Below are positions 32,798 through 40,735 of a stretch of DNA of 40,735 nucleotides, one piece after another. Made by a program: the position numbers and the translations under genes. The notes beneath the pieces were generated by a model. The model made no database searches. It had not been told where the DNA came from and worked only from the letters and a program-made list of their open reading frames with translations. How positions within the stretch are numbered: the stretch's first letter is position 1; each line of letters begins with the position of its first letter. This stretch comes from an uncultured Clostridia bacterium (GTDB lineage Bacteria > Bacillota > Clostridia > UBA1381). The stretch lies in assembly GCA_934476675.1 (NCBI GenBank), contig CAKSOE010000029.1, forward strand, positions 1-40,735, read 5' to 3'.

Positions 32798-33966
32798 ACG
32801 TTTAATCCTTTCCTCACCGTAAGAGGCAAATATATTACAGCCGTTGTGCCTTTATTGACGCCTTCGCTTTTCAGCCATATTTTTCCGCCGTGCTTTTCCA
32901 CAATCTGTTTGGCAATTCCCAAGCCGAGACCGCTGCCCTTTATATTAAGATTTCGTGCCGAATCCACCCTGTAAAAGCTTTCAAACACATTTTTCAGTTC
33001 ACGGTTGTCAATTCCCATTCCGTCATCGGCAACGGTTATGTATACTCCGCCGTCTTCAATATGCGATGAGATTTTAAGTTCTCCCCGGCCCGGTTTTTTG
33101 TATTTTACAGCATTGTTTATAAGATTTGCAAATACACGCCCCATTTTCTCATAATCTATTTTTACCGTTGCCGGTGTGTTCTCTATGTCAAGCGCCAGAC
33201 GCATATCGTTTTTTTCTATGTCCAGTCTGAAATCCTCAGCAAAATCGCGCAGGAAAAGATTAATATCGCCTGTTGTAAACTCAAAATTCAGCTTTGACAT
33301 TTCAAGTTTTGAAAATATTGACAAATTATTAACCATATCATCTATCATGCCGGCTTTGGAATATATAGTGTCCAAGTAACGTTTTTGTTTTTCGGGCGTA
33401 TCAGCAATGCCATCGCGTATTCCCTCTATATAGCCTTTTATCGACGTTACCGGCGTCTTTAAATCATGTGAAAGATTCGCCAAAAGCATACTTCGTTCCT
33501 CTTTCATATATTTTTCCTTATCGGCCGCCGACTTCAGTGTTCTTCTCATGCTGTCAAAGCTTTGGCACAATACGTCTATTTCATCACAGCTGCTGCCCAT
33601 AACCTGAAAGCTTAAATCTCCGTTTCTGATATTATCCGCCGCAGATGTCAGCTCATCAATCGTTTTTTGTATGCTCATGGCAAGCCTGTGTGTAAACAAT
33701 GTAACTGTCACCGCAAACACGCATATGCAAAGCAGCGCCCATGCAAGCACATATAATATCGTTTCGGGATTTTTTTGAAAAAAATCACCTATTGCCTTAT
33801 TAAGCACAAGCGGATTTAAAAGCGCCGCACGCGTGATGTGCATATCCTCAACGGGATATTTCATAATAAATGCAATCAGAAAGCACACTGAAATAACGCC
33901 TACCAGTGCGATAGACGTTATCAGCATTATAAGATTTGAAACCGTAAATTTTTGTTTCAGCTTCAT
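32794..33966 (-). CDS. Membrane sensor histidine kinase
   Basis: 390 residues. Two membrane helices (about 12-34 and 70-92) flank a small outside loop of about 35 residues, too short for a ligand-binding domain. HAMP (93-150), HisKA with His167 in LSHDLKTP, and HATPase with NLINNAVKYKK (N box), DDGMGID (G1) and GSGLGLGIAK (G2) follow. Small-loop kinases next to ABC transporters often sense the transporter or membrane stress from peptides and antibiotics. It is coupled to the response regulator downstream and lies 19 bases after the permease. Confidence 0.93.
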   Translation of the reverse strand: MKLKQKFTVSNLIMLITSIALVGVISVCFLIAFIMKYPVEDMHITRAALLNPLVLNKAIGDFFQKNPETILYVLAWALLCICVFAVTVTLFTHRLAMSIQKTIDELTSAADNIRNGDLSFQVMGSSCDEIDVLCQSFDSMRRTLKSAADKEKYMKEERSMLLANLSHDLKTPVTSIKGYIEGIRDGIADTPEKQKRYLDTIYSKAGMIDDMVNNLSIFSKLEMSKLNFEFTTGDINLFLRDFAEDFRLDIEKNDMRLALDIENTPATVKIDYEKMGRVFANLINNAVKYKKPGRGELKISSHIEDGGVYITVADDGMGIDNRELKNVFESFYRVDSARNLNIKGSGLGLGIAKQIVEKHGGKIWLKSEGVNKGTTAVIYLPLTVRKGLNV

Positions 33967-33985
33967 TTCGGTGTTCCTTTATCCC

Positions 33986-34726
33986 TTAAAAATCCTTCTT
34001 ATCAAATATTATATACGATAGTACATATAAAATCAAGATACTTCCGAATAAAATTCCCACTTTCGGCGCCGCTGTCCTAAACGGCAGCTGTACCCCCAGC
34101 CACAGCTTATGCCACTGTGAGTATGCCGTAAATACCAGTGCGCCGATTCCGGAAACGAAATAATTCATGTATTTGAACAACGCATACACCGCAATGCACA
34201 AAAGCATTGCAAGTGATGAGCTTTTCGATATAAGATTTATAAGTACAGCCATAAAAATCAGCGCAAATAAAGGAATAAGGTCAATGGCATACGCTGCAAG
34301 CGAATGGAATATTCCGAACGGGCTTTTTGACACAATTTGCAGTACCATGCACGCCGCAAACAGCACCGTAAAATAAATTACGCTCATCCAGAAAGCTGCA
34401 AGCGCCTTTGATGTCAGCGCTTTAAACCGCGATACGGGTTTTAAAAGCGACGACTTCATTGTATCCTCCTGAATTTCGGAGGCAAACAAATCCGTAACCG
34501 CCATAAAAATTGCAAGCGGTGCAAAAATATCGGTACACATCGGCAGCATTTCGAGCAGCATATTTGTTTTTATAACCATTCTTCCGCCGGAAAGCTTTGC
34601 TATAAGCATTCCTCCGCCGAAACGTCCCACGCATATTATAACGGCGATAATAAGCACTACAAAATATTTTTTCTTTGACATGAGCTTATAAAACTCATTT
34701 TTCGTATTAAGCACAAGTGTATTCAT
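33986..34726 (-). CDS. ABC-2-type transporter permease
   Basis: 246 residues and about six membrane helices (near 23-42, 60-78, 105-130, 140-165, 168-185 and 222-240). The order of a short N-terminal KNEFYKLMSKKKYF before the first helix is typical of ABC-2 permeases of the BcrB/NatB/lantibiotic-protection type. It pairs with the ATPase that overlaps it by four bases. Likely substrates are antimicrobial peptides or lipids, inferred only from type and neighbours. Confidence 0.87.
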   Translation of the reverse strand: MNTLVLNTKNEFYKLMSKKKYFVVLIIAVIICVGRFGGGMLIAKLSGGRMVIKTNMLLEMLPMCTDIFAPLAIFMAVTDLFASEIQEDTMKSSLLKPVSRFKALTSKALAAFWMSVIYFTVLFAACMVLQIVSKSPFGIFHSLAAYAIDLIPLFALIFMAVLINLISKSSSLAMLLCIAVYALFKYMNYFVSGIGALVFTAYSQWHKLWLGVQLPFRTAAPKVGILFGSILILYVLSYIIFDKKDF

Positions 34727-35454
34727 ATTATAAGCTCTCCCCTTTTATCCTTTACTACATCAAGGAAATAATCCTCCAATGACGGGTGAAGCCGCATAGC
34801 CTCCTCCATCGTATTAAATGCTATCAGTTCGCCGTTATACATAACCGCAGTTTTGGTACAGGTCTTTTCAATTTCCGCCGCCATATGGCTCGAAATCATA
34901 AATGTCGTTTCCTTTTCCGCACTGAGACGCTTTATAATTTCGCGCACCTCGACAACGCCTTCAATGTCCAGACCGTTCACCGGTTCGTCAAGTATTACAA
35001 GCTCCGGTTCGGAAAGCAACGCCATCGCCAGTCCGAGCCGCTGCTTCATTCCGAGTGAAAAACGACCCGCTTTATCGTTTTTATACTGTTCCAGATGCAC
35101 AAGATTCAGCATACGGTCAATCCGTGCCTCATTTACGTTAGGATAAAGTCCCGCACATATCTGCAAATTTTTGTGTGCTGACAAATCCTTATAAATCGCC
35201 GGTGATTCTATAAGCGTACCCGTTTTTTTCATGATTTGTTCAAAGTTTTCGTCTATATCCATACCGAAAACACTTATACTGCCCTTGTTCGGTCTGACAA
35301 GCCCCGTAACCGCTTTCATTATTGTTGTCTTGCCCGAACCGTTTGGCCCGAGCAAGCCTAAAATATCCCCTTTTTCAACGCTCAGAGATACATTTTTTAT
35401 ACCTCGCCCGTTTTTATAGAGCTTGGTAAGGTTTTTTATCTCCAAAATACTCAT
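34723..35454 (-). CDS. ABC transporter ATPase (BcrA-like)
   Basis: 243 residues. Walker A GPNGSGKTT (36-44), signature FSLGMKQRLGLA (132-143), Walker B LVILDEP (152-158) and the switch His in SSHMAAEIE. LGMKQ in place of LSGGQ is usual for the BcrA/NatA/lantibiotic-protection group. It drives export by the adjacent permease. It starts 31 bases after the exported protein gene, behind GGAATAAGG. Confidence 0.93.
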   Translation of the reverse strand: MSILEIKNLTKLYKNGRGIKNVSLSVEKGDILGLLGPNGSGKTTIMKAVTGLVRPNKGSISVFGMDIDENFEQIMKKTGTLIESPAIYKDLSAHKNLQICAGLYPNVNEARIDRMLNLVHLEQYKNDKAGRFSLGMKQRLGLAMALLSEPELVILDEPVNGLDIEGVVEVREIIKRLSAEKETTFMISSHMAAEIEKTCTKTAVMYNGELIAFNTMEEAMRLHPSLEDYFLDVVKDKRGELII

Positions 35455-35485
35455 TGCCTTATTCCTTTCGGTTGATTTTTATGCC

Positions 35486-36424
35486 TTAATCCAGTACTTC
35501 TGTTTCAACTTCACCGTTTGTCTCGGTTCCTTCATCTGTCACTTCGTATGCGGATAAATCTCTTGTTTTTGCATTCTCGCTTAATGCATCGGGAACGGTT
35601 GTTCCGTAATCAGACATATTAAGCTCGCCGCTCATAGAAAAATCATGAGTCTGCCCGTTTATATCCGTCACTGTAAAATCTGCTTTTATAACATTATTCT
35701 TCATTCTGCCCTTGTTATCAACCGAAAACTCGCATTTTGCCGATTTTAAAGCCATATCGCCATACATATAATATTCAAAATCATTTTCGGTAAGACCTTT
35801 TATATAATCCGAATCATAATTAACGCCTGTGTTATTAAGCGAACACAAAGCCGAAATGCCGGCATTTATGATTTCCGGTATCTGCACGGAATCAAGCTCA
35901 ATTGAATACTTTGCACCGCCGTCCTCGGTGTCCGAAACATACACAAAATTATTCTTTAAATCTCCCACAACCGCGTCTGCCAAAAGTTCGGTGAATCTGA
36001 CTACCTTGTTTACGGTGTCTTTATCCGAACCTTCGACTGCAAGCATACCGCCTGTTGCTTCATAGTCATCGTAATAATTCCATACATCACTATCATTGTT
36101 TTTATAATAGTATTTTCCACCCTGATATATGCTTTCTGATATAAAGTCACTGCCAAATCCCGTTTCGGTTACGCTGCAGGTTGCTTTTCCGTCCTTGTTG
36201 AATTTTTCCGTTCTTGTACAGCCATCAATAGCCCTGCCGTCAATGCTCGCTTCTATTTTCAAATCCATGGTGTAGTTCTGCGAACCTATCATGCCTTTCA
36301 GAGATTTTTTGTAAACGTCATATCCGTTTGCGGTTGAATAGCTTGCAAATGCCGAACCTGCCAGAATACACGTTCCCGTTATAATGCAAGTTATAATCGC
36401 TGTCTTTTTTGTTTGCCTTTTCAT
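35486..36424 (-). CDS. Exported protein of unknown function heading an ABC/two-component operon
   Basis: 312 residues. A signal peptide (KRQTKK, hydrophobic 8-25, likely cleavage after AFA-28) has no lipobox. The mature part is rich in Asp, Tyr and Ser and looks beta-stranded (TMDLKIEASIDGRAIDG, SIYQGGKYYYKNNDSD, FTVTDINGQTHDFSMSGELN), and the C-terminus is very acidic (EVTDEGTETNGEVETEVLD). I do not recognise the family; the strand pattern recalls LolA/LppX-like lipid binders, but this is a guess. Position as first gene suggests that it serves the ABC transporter or gives the kinase its signal. The ATG at 36424 follows CAGGAGG. Confidence 0.72.
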   Translation of the reverse strand: MKRQTKKTAIITCIITGTCILAGSAFASYSTANGYDVYKKSLKGMIGSQNYTMDLKIEASIDGRAIDGCTRTEKFNKDGKATCSVTETGFGSDFISESIYQGGKYYYKNNDSDVWNYYDDYEATGGMLAVEGSDKDTVNKVVRFTELLADAVVGDLKNNFVYVSDTEDGGAKYSIELDSVQIPEIINAGISALCSLNNTGVNYDSDYIKGLTENDFEYYMYGDMALKSAKCEFSVDNKGRMKNNVIKADFTVTDINGQTHDFSMSGELNMSDYGTTVPDALSENAKTRDLSAYEVTDEGTETNGEVETEVLD

Positions 36425-36458
36425 AGCGTTTTCCTCCTGTCCTTATACATAATTTTTG

Positions 36459-36474
36459 ATGAAATATATTTCAT
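36459..36474. promoter_or_regulatory. 16-bp perfect palindrome upstream of the exported protein/ABC operon
   Basis: ATGAAATATATTTCAT reads the same on both strands and lies 35 bases before the ATG at 36424, in the leader or promoter. It could be the binding site of a dimeric regulator. I could not place a convincing promoter around it; 36475-36538 is AT-rich with several TATA-like boxes. Confidence 0.4.
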
Positions 36475-36601
36475 AATTCTATTTTACAGTACCAATATAA
36501 ATATTATATAATGAAATTATAAACAATTTCTAAACAAAATGAAACTTTTTCTAAATCAATTAAGCAGAGGCTTAGCCTGCATTGACGGTCTGACAGGGTT
36601 T

Positions 36602-36802
36602 ACAAATGCAATAGAGGGATTTAACCGGCAGCTTCGCAAGGTAACGAAAAACAAAAGTGTATTTCCGACAAATGACAGCCTTTTAAAATTGCTGTATCTT
36701 GCGATGATAGACATCACAAAAAAATGGACAGGCAAGCGCAAAGATTAGGGACAAATCCATTCTCAGCCTGAGATGTTTTTTGCCGACAGATTGCCTAAGC
36801 AA
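36602..36802 (+). pseudogene. C-terminal remnant of an IS256-family transposase
   Basis: TNAIEGFNRQLRKVTKNKS and LLKLLYLAMIDITKKWTG are the conserved C-terminal blocks of IS256-family transposases. At 36746-36748 an amber TAG stands where the family has Trp. The frame then continues GQIHSQPEMFFADRLPK, the true C-terminal end. The first 300 or so residues, including the DDE core, are missing. It is a dead fragment. Confidence 0.85.
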
Positions 36803-37039
36803 CACGAAATCACCAGCGAGTCAAGAGTAAATACACACCCTCTTAACAAGGGCGCCCTTGATATGCCGGCAATTTCATGCTATACTGTAATTACGGGCTG
36901 AAAGCTAAATTTTGCTTTCAGTTCACAAAAACTAATTAGATTATATGATCATTTTGGAGCTAAATTTGAGGTTTACACAAAAAGAGGAATTACCCCGTTG
37001 TGATATTTTTGTTTGTTTTGCTAAATGATTTAATAAAAT
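36803..37039. other. Gene-free DNA with two small dyad symmetries, probably old mobile-element sequence
   Basis: No supported gene is visible. It contains a 14-bp perfect palindrome CAAGGGCGCCCTTG (36847-36860) and an 8-bp stem CTGAAAGC/GCTTTCAG (36898-36905 and 36914-36921) with an eight-base loop. Following directly on the IS256 remnant, this may be its 3' flank or relics of other elements. No terminal inverted repeat could be paired with certainty. Confidence 0.4.
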
Positions 37040-37261
37040 TTATTTAATCTGTGAAATAATTGTCTTATAATCAAGCTGTTCTTTTATGTATTTGTTAATA
37101 CATAAAAGGTTTGAACAGGCATAGCCTATTGCGTTGTATCTGCATCTTGAAACGTCCTCCATACACCCGTCGCAAAGGCACATCTGCCCTTTTGTGACGG
37201 GTATAACCACATATTCGTTTTCATTTAACAGCTTTATTGCCTTTTCAATTTCCTCGTTCAT
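37040..37261 (-). CDS. Small cysteine-rich protein downstream of lepA
   Basis: 73 residues with six Cys (28, 30, 33, 40, 49, 54) in the tract CLCDGCMEDVSRC...C...C. This is enough for a zinc site or an Fe-S cluster. I do not recognise the family. It starts 14 bases after the lepA stop, with its AAAGGA ribosome site overlapping that stop, so it is almost certainly translated with lepA. No signal peptide or membrane segment. Confidence 0.65.
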   Translation of the reverse strand: MNEEIEKAIKLLNENEYVVIPVTKGQMCLCDGCMEDVSRCRYNAIGYACSNLLCINKYIKEQLDYKTIISQIK

Positions 37262-37275
37262 TTGTCAAATCCTTT

Positions 37276-39081
37276 CTAATCAAGCTTAAGCACCGACATA
37301 AACGCCTCCTGGGGCACTTCAACCGTGCCGACCTGTCTCATGCGCTTTTTTCCTTCCTTTTGCTTTTCGAGCAGTTTTTTCTTACGCGTAATATCGCCGC
37401 CGTAACATTTTGCAAGCACATCCTTGCGCATCGCTCTTACGGTTTCGCGCGCAATTACCTTTCCGCCGATTGCCGCCTGCACAGGCACTTCAAAAAGCTG
37501 CCGCGGAATTGCTTCTTTGAGTTTTTCGGCCATTTTTCTGCCTCTTGCATAAGCGCTGTCCTTAAACACAATAAACGACAGCGCATCGACCATTTCGCCG
37601 TTAAGCAATATATCCAATTTAACAAGATTGCTTCTTGTGTATCCGCAAAGCTCATAGTCAAAGGACGCATAACCCTTTGTGCGTGATTTTAAAGCGTCGA
37701 AAAAGTCGTATATTATTTCGTTAAGCGGCAATTCGTAGAATATTTCCGCACGTGTTTCGTCCATATACGTCATATCCTTATAAATTCCGCGTCTTTCCTG
37801 GCAAAGCTCCATTACGTTTCCGACATAGTCCTTCGGAACCATAACAGTTGCCTTAACCATCGGTTCTTCCATATAGTCTATTTCGGCAGGATCGGGAAGG
37901 TTTGACGGGTTATCGCACCAGACCATCTCGCCGTTCGTCTTATAAACCTTATAGATAACGCTCGGAGCGGTGGTAACAAGATCGAGATTATATTCTCGTT
38001 CGAGTCTTTCCTGGATAATCTCCATATGCAAAAGTCCCAGAAAACCGCATCTGAACCCAAATCCCAGCGCTACAGAGGTTTCCGCCTCAAACATAAGCGC
38101 CGCATCGTTAAGCTGTAATTTTAAAAGCGCTTCCTTTAAGTCCTCATACTGCGCTCCGTCTGCCGGATAGATTCCGCAGTAAACCATAGGATTAACCTTT
38201 TTATACCCGGGCAGCGGCTCTTTTGCGGGATTTGCAACTGTCGTAACCGTGTCGCCCACTCTTGTATCCTGAATATTTTTGATTGACGCCGCAATATATC
38301 CGACATCGCCTGCCGCAAGCGAATCCGTAACCCGAAGTCCCGTAGGGTGCATTTCTCCTACCTCTACAACCTCAAACACCGCATTGGTTGCCATCATTTT
38401 TATCTTCTGTCCGGCTTTTAAAGAACCCTCTTTTACGCGTACATAAACAATAACACCCTTATAGCTGTCATAATAGGAATCGAATATCAGCGCTTTTAAA
38501 GGAGCATCTTCATCTCCGTCCGGAGCAGGTATCATTTCAACTATCTGTTCAAGTACGTCTTCAACATTCTGTCCGGTTTTCGCACTTATTCTCGGTGCGT
38601 CCTCGGCAGGTATTCCGATTACGTCTTCAATCTCCTTTATAACCATTTCCGGCTGTGCGGAAGGCAAATCTATTTTGTTTATAACAGGAACTACTTCAAG
38701 ATTATGATCGACCGCCAGATACGTATTTGCAAGCGTCTGCGCCTCTATTCCCTGCGAAGCGTCAACAATAAGTATTGCACCCTCACACGCCGCAAGGCTG
38801 CGCGATACCTCATAGTTAAAGTCAACGTGTCCCGGCGTATCGATAAGATTAAGCGTATATACTCCGTCCTCTCGCTTGTATCTCAGTTTTACTGCGTGCG
38901 CCTTAATCGTTATTCCGCGCTCACGCTCCAAATCCATATCGTCGAGCAGCTGCTCCTGCATATCTCTTTCCTCAACCTCGCCCGTCAGTTCAAGCAGACG
39001 ATCCGCCAGAGTTGATTTTCCATGATCGATATGTGCTATAATGCTGAAATTTCTTATTTTTTCCTGTCTTGCATTAGGCAT
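37276..39081 (-). CDS. lepA: Elongation factor 4 (LepA), ribosome back-translocating GTPase
   Basis: 601 residues, full length. G1 HIDHGKST (17-24), G3 DTPGHVDF (near 81-88) and G4 NKID (near 135-138). Further on are the EF-G-like domains and the LepA-specific C-terminus (KDSAYARGRKMAEKLKEAIPRQLFEVPVQAA, MRKDVLAKCYGGDITRKKKLLEKQKEGKKRM). It helps stalled or mis-translocated ribosomes and initiation. It is transcribed from the promoter at 39144-39172 with the small Cys-rich gene behind it. Confidence 0.97.
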   Translation of the reverse strand: MPNARQEKIRNFSIIAHIDHGKSTLADRLLELTGEVEERDMQEQLLDDMDLERERGITIKAHAVKLRYKREDGVYTLNLIDTPGHVDFNYEVSRSLAACEGAILIVDASQGIEAQTLANTYLAVDHNLEVVPVINKIDLPSAQPEMVIKEIEDVIGIPAEDAPRISAKTGQNVEDVLEQIVEMIPAPDGDEDAPLKALIFDSYYDSYKGVIVYVRVKEGSLKAGQKIKMMATNAVFEVVEVGEMHPTGLRVTDSLAAGDVGYIAASIKNIQDTRVGDTVTTVANPAKEPLPGYKKVNPMVYCGIYPADGAQYEDLKEALLKLQLNDAALMFEAETSVALGFGFRCGFLGLLHMEIIQERLEREYNLDLVTTAPSVIYKVYKTNGEMVWCDNPSNLPDPAEIDYMEEPMVKATVMVPKDYVGNVMELCQERRGIYKDMTYMDETRAEIFYELPLNEIIYDFFDALKSRTKGYASFDYELCGYTRSNLVKLDILLNGEMVDALSFIVFKDSAYARGRKMAEKLKEAIPRQLFEVPVQAAIGGKVIARETVRAMRKDVLAKCYGGDITRKKKLLEKQKEGKKRMRQVGTVEVPQEAFMSVLKLD

Positions 39082-39143
39082 TGTATTTTCTCCATTCCGT
39101 GTGCTGCCATCCGATTTATTGCAGCCAATAAGTTATATCTATA

Positions 39144-39172
39144 ATTATACTACCTTACCGAAAAAAAGTCAA
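39144..39172 (-). promoter_or_regulatory. Promoter of lepA
   Basis: On the minus strand TTGACT (39172-39167), 17 bases, TATAAT (39149-39144); leader of about 55 bases. Confidence 0.85.
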
Positions 39173-39234
39173 TAAATTGTTTTTTTGAGTTTGTTTATTT
39201 GTGTAGGTTTGTCAATGATGTGTTACAAAAATTT

Positions 39235-40590
39235 TCAAAAAATTTCACCATCCTCTAGAAAAGCTTTTATATAATCGGCGGGAGCTTTCCAGTTAAGCGG
39301 ACGCATAGGAAACTTGTTGTATTTATAGTTATGTACCTTTAGCTGTTTTGCAAAATCATCAAATGAATAAAATTGATGCGTTGCATAGAAGTATTCATTA
39401 TCCTTTCGGTGAGAGCGTTCTACTTTGCCATTGTGTCTGGGTGTAAACGGACGAATAAGCTTATGATGTATACCGTGTCTTTGCAATGCTTTTTCAAACA
39501 TCGTTGGGGTTTGCTTGCCGGCAGAAAGCTTTTTGGTAAATTCCATGCCATTATCTGTTTGTACGCACTTTATCGGAAACTTAAAGGCTTTTATCAGATG
39601 TTCCAAAAACTCCGCTGATGAATAAGAACTGTGTTCTTCAAAAACTTCTAAATACCGAAAGCGAGAGTATTCATCAATAGCAGTGTATTGATAGAATTTT
39701 TTGCCTGTCGCATCACCGACGATATCCTCTGTGTTTTGTTTCATTGCGTTAAGCTGACCGGTAGTTTCAATATTATTATCAATCAAGAAATGAAACTGTT
39801 TTTGATAACGCTCAAATTTTATTAGCTCCTCACGCATATAGAACGATATTCTCTGCGGTGTTTCCTTTTTTCGTATTTTGCCGAACAGATATAGGTAATG
39901 ATAATACAACGCCTTAAATCCGTGCAGCTTTGTCGGTTCGTACTTTTTAAGCCAAGCGTTATAGTCCGTTGCAGGCTTATCCAAAATCCGTATGCCGTTT
40001 CTTGCCGCTATAATCCGCTGCCTTATTGCTTCTTCACTATAATCCTCACCGAGTGATTTAAGACGGATATATCTTTGGGAATAGACAGGCTTTAATGCGA
40101 TGTATTTACCTGTGTCTTTAACCTCATATCCACGCTGTTTTAATATTCTCCAAAATTGATCAAAGGTATATGAACACTTGATAATCTCATCAATTTCTTC
40201 CTTTATCTGTCCTCTTACAGTCGGTCTGCTTTCCTGCTCGGCTTTCCATTCCGCATAGTTTTTACCCTTACCGGGATTTTCAATTACAGACAAGCCGTAT
40301 TCCGCACAAATTTTGTCTGACTCTGCTCGCATAATCCAATATGCCTTACTACCGCCTCTGAATTTCTTTCCATCTACAAAAGAAACGGAGTTCAGGCAAA
40401 AATGATTGTGAATATGCTCGTGGTCAAGATGCGTTGTAACAAGCACTTGGAATCTATCACCCCACAGACGCTCCGCAAGTTTAATGCCGATTTCATGTGC
40501 CATATCAGGAGTAACCTCACCCGGCAAGAAATTCTGATAGCCGTGATATGCTAAAATTTTATCTGTTTTCCCGAATTGCAGTTTTGTCAT
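39235..40590 (-). pseudogene. Chimeric open frame: N-truncated mobilisation relaxase joined to the DDE domain of an IS481/IS3-like transposase
   Basis: 451 residues without a stop. Residues 1-290 match a MobA/VirD2-like clostridial relaxase: FGKTDKILAYHGYQNFLPGEVTP and the metal motif THLDHEHIHNHF (His54, Asp56, His59, His61, His63). About 50-60 N-terminal residues, which in this family include the nicking Tyr, are absent. Residues 291-451 are an rve-type integrase core, GDATGKKFYQYTAIDEYSRF, with a full DDE set (Asp306, Asp346, Glu391) but no helix-turn-helix of its own. The joint near residue 285-291 (about 39720-39735) is in frame. A relaxase should continue with a C-terminal coiled coil here. 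The ATG sits directly after AAGGAGGG with almost no spacing. It is probably two broken genes; a functional fusion cannot be excluded. Confidence 0.8.
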
Positions 40591-40735
40591 CCCTCCTTTC
40601 AGGGGTGAAAACAGCCTTGCTGATTTCTATAATAAAGCCGTTTAACTTCCGAACATTTTCTTCATACGCTTTTACATTGATGAAACCTTTTGAATTTGCC
40701 ACCTTTGCAATCTGATTTAGGCTGTTTCCGATTGC
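40559..40735 (-). CDS. mobC: Mobilisation protein MobC, C-terminal part (N-terminus outside the window)
   Basis: 58 codons before the stop at 40561-40559. They begin IGNSLNQIAKVANSKG, the conserved C-terminal part of plasmid/ICE MobC relaxosome proteins (xGNNLNQIAxxxN). MobC is an accessory DNA-binding protein that opens the origin of transfer. The gene overlaps the relaxase-like frame by 32 bases, and a GGAGGG for the relaxase lies inside it. Together with the relaxase it marks the edge of an integrated mobilisable element to the right of this window. Confidence 0.75.
   Translation of the reverse strand, partial: AIGNSLNQIAKVANSKGFINVKAYEENVRKLNGFIIEISKAVFTPERRDDKTAIRENR

Noticed and set aside
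1..40735. CRISPR arrays, tRNA or rRNA genes, phage structural genes
   Set aside because: No regularly spaced repeats, cloverleaf-like segments, rRNA signature sequence or capsid/tail-like proteins were seen on either strand.

Overview
The window looks like a chromosomal segment of an anaerobic low-GC Firmicute (class Clostridia). The evidence is AT-rich intergenic DNA, strong GGAGG ribosome sites, sigma-A promoters with 17-18 bp spacers, a MreBCD-PBP2-Min cluster, two [FeFe]-hydrogenase-type proteins and a clostridial-type mobilisation relaxase. No rRNA, tRNA or CRISPR array was seen. All assignments come from reading motifs and protein sequence by eye; no database search was run.

Layout. 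1-1.2 kb: a serine hydrolase (beta-lactamase fold) running off the left edge, preceded by the C-terminal stub of a glycyl-radical-enzyme activase. 1.3-5.8 kb: carA-carB on the minus strand behind a strong promoter, a 24-codon leader ORF and an intrinsic terminator, which together look like an attenuator. 5.9-8.3 kb: a GH37 trehalase on the plus strand, convergent with a secreted protein carrying a copper-amine-oxidase-N (stalk-type) domain. 8.4-10.9 kb: an operon for an OGG1-like DNA glycosylase, a zinc-ribbon protein and class II fructose-bisphosphate aldolase. 10.9-13.2 kb: a polytopic membrane protein, then a ribokinase-AraC fusion overlapping a truncated nucleoside hydrolase.

13.3-18.9 kb: a six-gene operon with an APH-like kinase, two small thioredoxin-fold [2Fe-2S] proteins, a PAS-containing [FeFe]-hydrogenase homologue of the sensory type, a SpoIIE/PP2C phosphatase and a second [FeFe]-hydrogenase homologue. 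It reads as a hydrogen- or redox-sensing phospho-signalling unit. 19.0-28.8 kb: a long cell-shape and division operon, zapA-U32 peptidase-maf-mreB-mreC-mreD-mrdA-minC-minD-mgsA, with an internal promoter before minD and no minE.

28.9-32.1 kb (plus strand): a small-multidrug-export-family membrane protein, a PurF-like protein whose glutaminase nucleophile is replaced by Gly, and a PrsA-like foldase lipoprotein. 32.1-36.4 kb (minus strand): exported protein, ABC ATPase, ABC permease, histidine kinase and response regulator in one operon. 36.5-37.0 kb: a decayed IS256-family remnant. 37.0-39.2 kb: lepA with a small Cys-rich protein. 39.2-40.7 kb: the end of a mobilisation module, namely mobC (partial) and a relaxase missing its N-terminus and fused in frame to the DDE domain of a transposase.

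The observations most worth following up are the carAB leader (resembling UTP-sensitive pyrBI attenuation), the kinase-transcription factor fusion with its broken partner, the hydrogenase/phosphatase/kinase operon, and the nucleophile-less PurF homologue.
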